From positions 1,178,001 to 1,242,000 of the forward strand of contig JAWWNJ010000043.1 of NCBI GenBank assembly GCA_037176885.1: a DNA stretch of 64,000 bases, read 5' to 3'. Of this stretch, positions 56,538 through 64,000 are shown piece by piece (within the stretch, counting starts at the first letter, position 1; each line of letters opens with the position of its first letter). Below the pieces are notes generated by a model. It ran no database searches. It was not told the DNA's origin and saw nothing but the letters and a program-made list of their open reading frames with translations. The position numbers and the translations under genes were made by a program. Origin of the DNA: Favolaschia claudopus. Taxonomy: Eukaryota > Basidiomycota > Agaricomycetes > Agaricales > Mycenaceae.

Positions 56538-58301
56538 TCATAAAGTAATTCGTGTGGACTCGTTGCACACAACTGCGTATAGGGTGCGATTGTACTCGAA
56601 ACCTAATGTAGCCACAAATTTAGCCTGTTCCATGTCCAAGTCCAGTAGAATAACAAGAGTCATACAGCTCTGTGGCATTTGGCCGAAATGTATACGTTCC
56701 GGTACCCAGACTTTCAACACGGGAATTTTAAACGGAGTCTGGGAGATAATGCGTTTTTCCGAGTAGACCACTGCCACTTCGCTCTCCGTCAGTGGAACGG
56801 GAAACCCCGAGACGACCACACAGGTCCCATGCGTAAACGGCTGGAAACAGAGACAATTATAAATTGGACCCTTGCGCGGGCGACACAGCTCCTCCAGATC
56901 CAAGCGCCTGGCTCGCGAATCGACGCCTTCTCGCATGGGTTGAGATAGGACAAACCGGATCGCAGATAGCCTGTGTATCGAGTTCGTCCGGTACTGGTAA
57001 ATGAGCCTTCTCGTTAGGAAACGGAAAATTGAGGTGCGGGGTTCTATGTCGGATGCTGTGAGGACCTCCAGATACGGGCACCTCTCAAGGATCTCCAAAA
57101 GCCCTCGATTCGGGATGGGGTTGTTGGGTAATGTCAAGGTGGTTAAGCGAACAGCCAACCCGGCTAAGTGGACGAACAACTGTACAGTCAGAGGCACGGA
57201 GCTGTCGAAAATCTCCAATTTGGACAGGCGTGGCGCGAATACGGGAGGAAGGAAATCTAGAGTCCTCAATGTCAGCCAGTCGAGAGACGGTAGTGTTATG
57301 ACCGTAGAGAATCGAATAGGATGCCTGCTATCCCATTTGAGTTGCGAGAGGTTTGTGCAAGCCGAGAAGAACGCGGACCAGTCTATCTTGTATTGCTCAC
57401 GATCTGTTGTGATATGGAGATGCTGTAGTGACGATGAAGGGGTGAACGCGATGTCGGCAAGAATAGCGCATTTGACAATGTGGAAAGTGTTGGAAAGTAA
57501 GAGAAGCCGCGGGTGCTTTTTCGAGCAGGAAACACTGCTGTTTTTCGCGACGTCCACAGTGTTCAAATTCGTAGCGTGTCCCAGAACGTTCGGACCTAGT
57601 AAGTCCTCCACACAGCGGCCCGCTGAGGTGCACGAACCGGCACCCCTAAAGAAAAGCGACCTCCAACGCTTTACGGTAGGAAGTAATAATATATTCCAAA
57701 TGCTCGTGGATTCGTCCCGTCCATGCGGAACAACAACGAGGTCGAAGGCTATATGGAGTGGGGACGGCGCCGAATTCGAAATGTGCTTGCGGACATTGGC
57801 AGAAAGCTCCGAAGAGTTCAGAGGAGAGGGTCGTTTGTCGTTCGCAGTCTCTAACATGATGAACGACCAGAATATAGGCAGGCCGTCTACGACGCGTTTG
57901 AACTTAAGGCAGATGTCTTGCAAGCGTTCACGTAGAAGCTCATTTTGGTAGACATCTTCCTGTGATAACACAGGGCGCAAGGTCAGGAGAAATATCCGAG
58001 CAATTGTCTCGTCCGGCACTTTAGCGACATTATCAATGCTCAAGTGCGCGCGTTGACTACTAAGTCACTCACAGGCCGTGAATTTTGACTTCTTGATCAG
58101 TGCGCTTTTCTTCGAAACCGTCCTCAAGTTGATAGTCGAGACATCCATTATTCGGGTGGTGGTTTCGCCTGGCACTTCAGTGACATTAACAATATTCAAA
58201 TGCGTCCAATGGCTACCTAATGACTCACAGGCCGTCGACTTTGTTTTTTTGAGCAATCTTGACTTCTTCAAGCTCGTCTTGGTAGTCGACATATCCGTCA
58301 T
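56538..58301 (-). CDS. F-box/LRR-like protein
   Basis: The main exon (58043-56538, about 500 codons) starts inside an F-box (VAKVPDETIARIFLLTLRPV ... LKFKRVVDGLPIFWS). It continues with LRR-like text such as LPSLDWLTLRTLDFLPPVFA, APRLSKLEIFDSSVP and LLEILERCPYLEVLTASDIE. The frame is open throughout. The real ATG must be in an upstream exon. The best candidate is ATG 58301 (MTDMSTTKTSLKKSRLLKKT), with one or two GTGAGT introns between. The 5' part contains a tandem duplication. By family it recruits substrates to an SCF ubiquitin ligase. Confidence 0.7.
57998..58258. repeat. tandem duplication of an F-box 5' region
   Basis: Two diverged copies, 57998-58105 and 58151-58258. Each contains, on the minus strand, a lysine-rich end (KK(T/S)KxTACE), a CCTGTGAGT donor, and the start of the F-box (NVAKVPDETIARIF, or NVTEVPGETTTRIM). 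Only the copy at 57998 continues into a full protein. The other is a duplicated fragment that now lies in the intron or 5' region of the same gene. Confidence 0.7.
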
Positions 58302-58808
58302 TTTTTATTTCGAGGAGGGTGTGAGTGAAAATACAGTGGCATGGGTTCCCACTAGCAAAACGCGATCAAGCTTATAAGAAGTGGTCGCAGCAAATGCGCA
58401 GCGAGGAAGCCCAGCGAAAGTAGAATGTTGCCATATAATTATAGTGCCGCAGCGAAGCCCGTCAATATAATTCCAGCGGGCGTTTGAGAAGGCTTATTCA
58501 AATTGGAGGAAGTTGATTGCAAAAGAAGAGGTGGCGGATAAAAAAACAAGAATGGTACTTGCACGCATCACATTACCGTTCCAGAACGAGTTCCTCAGTA
58601 TATAGGAAGCATTGAAAGTTCACAGCGAAGAGGGAGCGATTGCGCATTGATTCGGTACCGATTTGAGAAAAGCACATCGAGTGGTAAAAGCAGTATACGG
58701 ACTATGTCGGAGTGAATGATAGATATTAGTAGTTCAACAAATCATTACTCTGCGGCTCATTCCGGGCCCCATTTGTTTGGTTCGGTACCATGGATAAGGA
58801 AGCCTCCT
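58302..58808. other. intergenic, nothing recognised
   Basis: Spacer between two minus-strand F-box genes. No repeat or gene was seen. Confidence 0.35.
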
Positions 58809-60345
58809 TCAGCGTCCAACGAGGAAGCAATGAGAAATATGAAATTGTTCATGGGGCGCTTCCGGACCGATGCAGTCGAAAGCGAAGGGCATTGTGAGCT
58901 CGTATCGACGCACCACGTCCCTTAAAGGTATCGTTACCGCGAAACCGGGAGGTGTACTGGATGTACTGCTGGTCAACCCATTTGCGGCAGCCTCCTGTAC
59001 CTTAGTGTTCGCATAGTCAGACATTGAGAGTAAGTATTCGTCGATGACGACGTGTCGCAACCTAGGCAGAACGGCCGGCCAATGTAAAGCGATGGCGTGC
59101 AGGATATAGCAGAAGCTGTGAGTGCATCCTCTGGCATTGAGCGGGTGGTTACTGGGGAGCAGACGATCGATCTCCAGAAAAGTGTCGGCAGCAGGTATTC
59201 CACTCCGGATAGCCAACCTCTCAACATTCTGACCTATCTTCTCGAAGCGTTTCATAAGTTGCAGAACAGCCTCATCGCTTGTGGCCTCGTAGTATAGATT
59301 GGCCAAAACAGGCATCACAAGCTGGGAGACTGGTTGAAAAGCGCGGGATGAATGCACTACGAGGCGGAGATGGGTAAGATGTCGCATTCTCGGTGGGTCT
59401 GAAGTGTCTTCGTCGTAGTCGTAAAAAGTCACCCAGTCGAGGCAGATGTGTTGAAGCATGGGGGATTGTCGAAGGAGAAGGAAGAATTCGTGGACTGAGA
59501 CACTGGAAGTGTTGTAAAGGCGCTCCAGAGTCAACGAGGTCAACGAGGAATATACGAGTGGGGTCGTCCAATGAGTTATATCTCCCGTCATAGTGAGCTC
59601 CTCGATGATCGGCATCTGCCCACCAAACATGGGATATATTGTCCGCCCCTCGGGCAGCTCGTCTCCTGGCATGTATCCGCTCGATGTCATCGCTACTACG
59701 GCGCAGCGGAGGCGGACCGCCTCGACGGAACGCAGTTGACTTAAGAGCAATCGAGATAAAGCCACGTTTTCCACTTTGATGTGCACGAATCGGCATCGAG
59801 CTAAGCATCCGCTCAATGCATCCACGCAAGCCTCCAACCATTGATGGAACACATCTGAATGTTCCGTGTCCTCCTCCAGAAAGTGAAAGGCCAAAGAAAC
59901 CGGAACGTCGCTAGTTATGTTGTCGAAAGCGCGTATGTCGCTGAGAGGAGTGCCTGGTTGGAAGCAGAAACTGGAGCGGAAGCACAATGTGCCCCGTATA
60001 ATCCGCCTCCAGTCTCTGCAGATGCGCGCCAACCGACGGCAAGCGGTGCTCCATAGCTCGGGTCCTTGGTGGAATCGCTCAGGAACGAGAATAAGGATTG
60101 CAACGAGGATCTCATCAGGAAGGGAGTTGATTTTGGAAACTAGGACATTTCAATAAATACAAGGGTGGTCATTGAAAACGAGTAGGATTCAAAGGAGGGG
60201 TAACTCGCGTACCGATAGCATTTTCAACCGAGGAGACATACTTGATGTAATCCAAAGACAGTTCAGGAGCGTAGGCGACGGATGCAGATGACACTATGTC
60301 GAGAAACCTTTCTTCCAGATCATCGTCGCTCAGTTGGGACAACAT
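58809..60345 (-). CDS. F-box/LRR-like protein
   Basis: Two exons. The first, from ATG 60345, reads MLSQLSDDDLEERFLDIVSS and YAPELSLDYIKYVSSVENAI. A 74-nt-class GT-AG intron joins in phase to VSKINSLPDEILVAILILVP, the start of the F-box, followed by ARICRDWRRIIRGTLCFRSS. The remaining roughly 360 residues contain weak LRR-like units (MPIIEELTMTGDITHW, YSSLTSLTLERLYNTS, LLRQSPMLQHICLDWVTFYD). The frame is open to 58809. An upstream exon cannot be excluded. It is a likely substrate adaptor of an SCF ubiquitin ligase, like its neighbours. Confidence 0.75.
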
Positions 60346-61178
60346 AGTGGGTCCAAACGGATTCAACTAGGGGGACGGAGAAAAAAATTGGTTGTAGACA
60401 ACGTTCCATCTTAAGGACCTCCAAAAGGCGCGTCGATAGTAAGGCTTGCATCGACTATAGACATCGGAGAAAAAGCTGCTGGGACAGAAATAGATAATTG
60501 TATGAGAAGAACCAAGAAAAGCCAAAAACCTCCAAAAACCCTGAGGATCCAGGAAGGGTTCGGAAAAAAGCTTCGATCTATATTTATACACATTTACCCT
60601 GGTCGTTCCGATCCGGGACTTCCGGGCCGCCGGCAACGTCCTATATCATATCATATGTGCGGCCGCACATCCTCCACTTGGGTCTCCCAACCTTTCGTTC
60701 GATGGCTAGCCCGTGCAATAGAGCAATTGTAATCCAGCCTCACTGGTCAACATCAAAATGCAAGCTGAAATCTCCACCACCCTGTTTTTCAATGCGATGT
60801 ACTACAGCCTCTTCAGCCTCTATTGCTCACGATATACTGCTATGTCTTGATCTGGCTGCCTGGAAATTCTCCTTTTGGCTTTCTGGTCTTCTACTTGCTT
60901 TAGATATTATCGGGCATATTTCATCGACCGCATGGCAGTCAAGGATCTGATCGAATCTAAGTTCTGGGTAGGTCCCTGCTTTGCGGCTACCTAGGCAAGG
61001 CAAAACTCAAACTCATCCCTGACCGGGTCGGAGCCAATATTCTCCTTCTCCGATTTATCTCAACACATGTAAAACAAGGCTGCCAGTACCGACCCTCTCT
61101 CTCTCTCTCTCTCTCTTTCTTGAATCCTTTTCATTTTATTTGCACCTCGATTTACACCTCCTCAGTGGTGCCCGTCCG
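60346..61178. promoter_or_regulatory. divergent intergenic region with (CT)n leader tract
   Basis: No gene. A CT microsatellite lies at about 61094-61119, some 60-85 bases before the ATG at 61179. It probably belongs to the promoter or 5' leader of the MYND gene. Confidence 0.4.
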
Positions 61179-62139
61179 ATGTCGCACCAGCCCCCAGATG
61201 GCCTGTGCTCTGTATGTAACCAGCATACTTCTAAGTGGTGTAGTCGTTGTCAAAGGGCGTGGTATTGTTCGGAAGACCATATGCACAAGGTGTGCATGAT
61301 TGTTCATTCCACTGCGCTCTCAGAGTCACCTATTGTACAGGACTGGCCACAACATCAGAAGCACTGTCATCCAGCTGAATCCGAGTCCATAATCACGATA
61401 TCTCCACAAGCAGAGCTAGCATGTATTTCTGTTGATGCGGTCCTGTTTCCTGTAGACGAAGGTATGTGTATTATAAGGGCAACGCAGTTTCTCTGTTGTT
61501 TTTGCGCACTAAACTGTTGGTAGACCGACCCAAAATAATTACCGTCCAATGCCGCCCCCCGCAGCAGCCTTCACGGACTCGTGTCTGTCCAACACCAATG
61601 CTGCAAACTTACTTCGACAACCCACCAAACAACATGGTACTCACGCAAGGTCTCAACAAGATATACCTACGCTATCCTTTGCAAATTTTTTTTTCCACGA
61701 CGGCGCTCAGCGACGCTTCGCCTGAGAATCGGGCCATATCAAAGATCACCGGAGACACCACGTTGAAACAACCGTTTTATGGCAACGTCGTCGCGCTCAA
61801 ATACGACGGTACCCGTTGTTCGGGATACATGTCCATCCATAAGAATGAGGTAGATTCTGTGTCGGTTCCTTTGTCGGTGTATTTGTTGTCTCTCGAATAG
61901 CCTCGACACCCAAAATCCGTAACTGGCGTTGTTAGCCCACTTCATCTCAATTGAATTTGCTTTTGTTGCTATTACAGAGCGGGAGTGATGTAAATAAGCA
62001 TGAAGCTGAAGGGAACGTCAATGGCAAGTGCAAAACTGAAATGCGCAGGAAAGCCAAAATAATCGAAGAATACGCATGGCGGGACGACCCGGTTCGTCCA
62101 TCAATTCCAAGGGCGCTGAGGAGCAACCACGGACGTTAA
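61179..62139 (+). CDS. MYND-type zinc finger protein, second copy in window
   Basis: Four exons (61179-61289, 61341-61461, 61524-61849, 61978-62139), all in phase, about 239 residues. The MYND finger is N-terminal and split by the first intron: CSVC, then CSRC, then YCSEDH before the intron and DWPQHQKHC after it. The sixth zinc ligand is His instead of Cys, at the correct spacing. The downstream region (LQTYFDNPPNNMVLTQGLNK, PFYGNVVALKYDG) differs from the MYND protein at 491. The last exon is basic and could be an alternative end: retaining the last intron gives a stop at 61898. The finger probably mediates protein contacts. Role unknown. Confidence 0.75.
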
Positions 62140-62629
62140 TAAGACCTAGATAATGCTGGGAATAGAGTGATTGAAGGAGCAAGGAAGATAGGAATGCCGG
62201 AAAGAGCTGAAAACGAAGGTTAGGGGACTCATTCGCCGATTCGCCGATTACAGACACGCTACGGCGCGCAAAACGACGGTGCCACCGACACCAATGAAAC
62301 CTAGAGAACGCCGAGGGTCGCAAGTTTGAAGGTACGAGATGGGTGGAAGACAAAGAGTCGAAACAAAAATTACAATTCAGGTAAGTTCAAATTGAGTACA
62401 AAGAGGTAGCGATGGCTTCAGCACAATGAAATATGTGTGCAATGGAGGATGTCTGACTCTGCATACGTGCGCGCTGACTTCAAGACAGGGTAGTTTTGTA
62501 CTATGAAACAAAATTAGCATTGGGCACCAGGATTTGGAACGTGGTAAGCAATTTGAGGCTCTGTTTATATCAATGGATTCAGAAGAGATGCAATAGATGG
62601 CGATGGGAACGAACCGGTGCGCCGAGGTT
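62140..62629. other. convergent intergenic region, nothing recognised
   Basis: Between the MYND gene and the F-box gene at the right edge. Only shadow frames are present. Confidence 0.35.
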
Positions 62630-64000
62630 TCATTGAGGTAGAAGCTCAATACCGCTCAAGCCCTCGGTTAGCACGAGCTCTTCTATAGCCAGCCGTGCCG
62701 CGTGAGGGAGGTTCCATTCAAACCCGTAGACTGGAAGCCTATCCCACTTAGAGGGCAGCTTGGACTCCCATTCCAGTATAGTGCGCTCAGAATAGTACGA
62801 GTGCATCTCCCGGTGTTTAGGCCTAAAACTGAGACGGCGAAGGTTGTTTTGGAAGCGAATTCTGATCATATGTATCAAGGTAGGTACGGCGTCAATTTCG
62901 TCCAAGGCGCTTGGATGTGTCCTTGAATGACCGCCATCGACTAACCTCAAGAAGCGAAGATGGGGAACTAATGTCGTGTCAGACAACTCCTGGAATAAGG
63001 AATCGTTGACGAGCTCCGGATGACAGAAATCAAGCTCCAAATGAAGGAGAGACGGACAAGCTCGAAGATGGTTGATCAGAACGGCAGAGGAGTAGGGAAC
63101 CGGGAGCGCTAACTCCAAAGTGTCGAGGAATGGACAACGCGGTAGGAACCGCGCGAGGTCTGCATGGAAGCGCTCGCTGGCTTCCGACAAACAGGGAGTG
63201 TTCCAAGAGCTTCCGTAGAGGTGCAATCGAGTAAGATTCGGGCAGTTGACGCCCTCGAAAGCTTCAATCCCGGGGACCCAACTCCAAGGGACGATATAGT
63301 GAAAATAGGTGAGTTCGTGCAATTCGACACGTCCAGTGTCGGAAATGTGAGGGAGGAATACCCCTCCCAAGGACAGGCTGGTAAGCGAGCTGAGACGGCG
63401 CAAATGAGAGGAAGGGATAATCCCATTCGCGCGAGCTGTATTCAGCTCGGAATACACAATCAACGAAGACCAGGGAACGTGGAGTGTGTGCTCAGGCTCA
63501 AGCGTCTGAATCAACGTCAAAGTTGTTATTCCTCTCTCGATATGGAGTTCTGGTTGTAGTTGGTTGTGGTCCAAGCTGGCAAACCAGGCGGGTAAGCCGT
63601 TGACGGAGGGGTATTCTCCTACGAACCAATGAGCTCCGACAATATACAACTCGTCGATATCGGGGATCGCAGCAGACTGAGAAAAAAGCGATCGATTGGC
63701 AATGCCGGTTGAGGAATAGACGTCGTGGATGGTCAAGCGACGAATGCGCCGAATGGGCGAATCACGGATTGGCTGTCGAAATACAGACTGCAGAAGATCG
63801 TAGTCGGTTCGGGTGTCGTCGGCGGACATAACAAGTTCGAGGATTTTCGACGAAGTGACATAGCTCAGCTGGGCCTTCCTTGCGGCGATAGGACCGCCAG
63901 AGTCACGCAGATCTACCGGGTTCCATAAAGCAGCTGCTGGGGAAGCAGTCAGCAATGTTCTCCATTGCTTGCAAACTTGCGTCAGCGTGCGCAGAGTGAC
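62630..64000 (-). CDS. F-box/LRR-like protein, 5' end outside the window
   Basis: The frame is open from the window edge to the stop at 62630. At the edge it reads LRTLTQVCKQWRTLLTASP, the last helix of an F-box, so only the first 30-40 residues are missing. LRR-like units follow: HLRRLSSLTSLSLGGVFLPH, NCPNLTRLHLYGSSWNTPCL, RCPFLDTLELALPVPYSS and ACPSLLHLELDFCHPELVND. The C-terminus ends SGIELLPQ. It looks intact in the visible part. By family it is an adaptor for SCF-dependent ubiquitination. Confidence 0.75.
   Translation of the reverse strand, partial: VTLRTLTQVCKQWRTLLTASPAAALWNPVDLRDSGGPIAARKAQLSYVTSSKILELVMSADDTRTDYDLLQSVFRQPIRDSPIRRIRRLTIHDVYSSTGIANRSLFSQSAAIPDIDELYIVGAHWFVGEYPSVNGLPAWFASLDHNQLQPELHIERGITTLTLIQTLEPEHTLHVPWSSLIVYSELNTARANGIIPSSHLRRLSSLTSLSLGGVFLPHISDTGRVELHELTYFHYIVPWSWVPGIEAFEGVNCPNLTRLHLYGSSWNTPCLSEASERFHADLARFLPRCPFLDTLELALPVPYSSAVLINHLRACPSLLHLELDFCHPELVNDSLFQELSDTTLVPHLRFLRLVDGGHSRTHPSALDEIDAVPTLIHMIRIRFQNNLRRLSFRPKHREMHSYYSERTILEWESKLPSKWDRLPVYGFEWNLPHAARLAIEELVLTEGLSGIELLPQ

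Noticed and set aside
1..64000. CRISPR arrays, bacterial operons or ribosome binding sites
   Set aside because: The introns and families show a eukaryotic nuclear genome, and no regularly spaced repeat array occurs.
1..64000. tRNA or rRNA genes
   Set aside because: A few B-box-like strings (for example near 34785) lack a matching cloverleaf. A covariance-model scan would be needed to exclude all.

Overview
The window is nuclear DNA of a basidiomycete fungus, most likely an agaricomycete that decays wood or litter. Genes are broken by many short introns (about 43-100 nt). The visible families are typical of that group: a secreted class II heme peroxidase, a GH11 xylanase, a feruloyl-esterase-like enzyme, many F-box/LRR proteins, MYND-finger proteins and a Ty1/copia retrotransposon. 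Nearly all gene models below were built by joining short open frames at GT-AG (sometimes GC-AG) sites by eye, so exon borders are inferences. No database was searched.

Left part (1-32 kb): a MYND protein; a GH11 xylanase; a decayed amidohydrolase pseudogene; a 13-exon class II peroxidase with an unusual acidic set at the Mn-site positions; a BCS1-like AAA ATPase locus with two consecutive N-terminal domains; an unresolved gene; a 4.8 kb copia element with apparently identical 237 bp LTRs and a GTATC target duplication; two small genes, one with GRGGAGN repeats (DUF3602/Par32 type); a secreted protein of unknown role; a feruloyl-esterase-like gene with a one-base frameshift; an F-box gene; and a 3'-5' exonuclease gene.

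Middle (32-36 kb): a frameshifted F-box gene and a broken, inverted paralogue of the exonuclease.

Central block (36.0-55.4 kb): about 13 tightly packed genes, all on the minus strand. In minus-strand order from the right: a large serine/proline-rich protein, an Spt5-like NGN/KOW protein, two RING-finger paralogues, a 180-residue unknown, a nucleotidyltransferase-like protein, a complete ribonucleotide reductase small subunit, two more nucleotidyltransferase-like paralogues, and four tandem copies of an unrecognised family. This co-oriented block is the strongest candidate here for an undescribed genomic island or mobile unit. I found no terminal repeats, transposase or integrase by eye, so the mobile interpretation is only a hypothesis.

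Right end (56-64 kb): three more F-box/LRR genes (the last runs off the window) and a second MYND gene.

Several genes carry exactly one single-base frameshift, often in or near a homopolymer. This may mean young pseudogenes, or uncorrected long-read errors. The reader should check this before treating those genes as dead.
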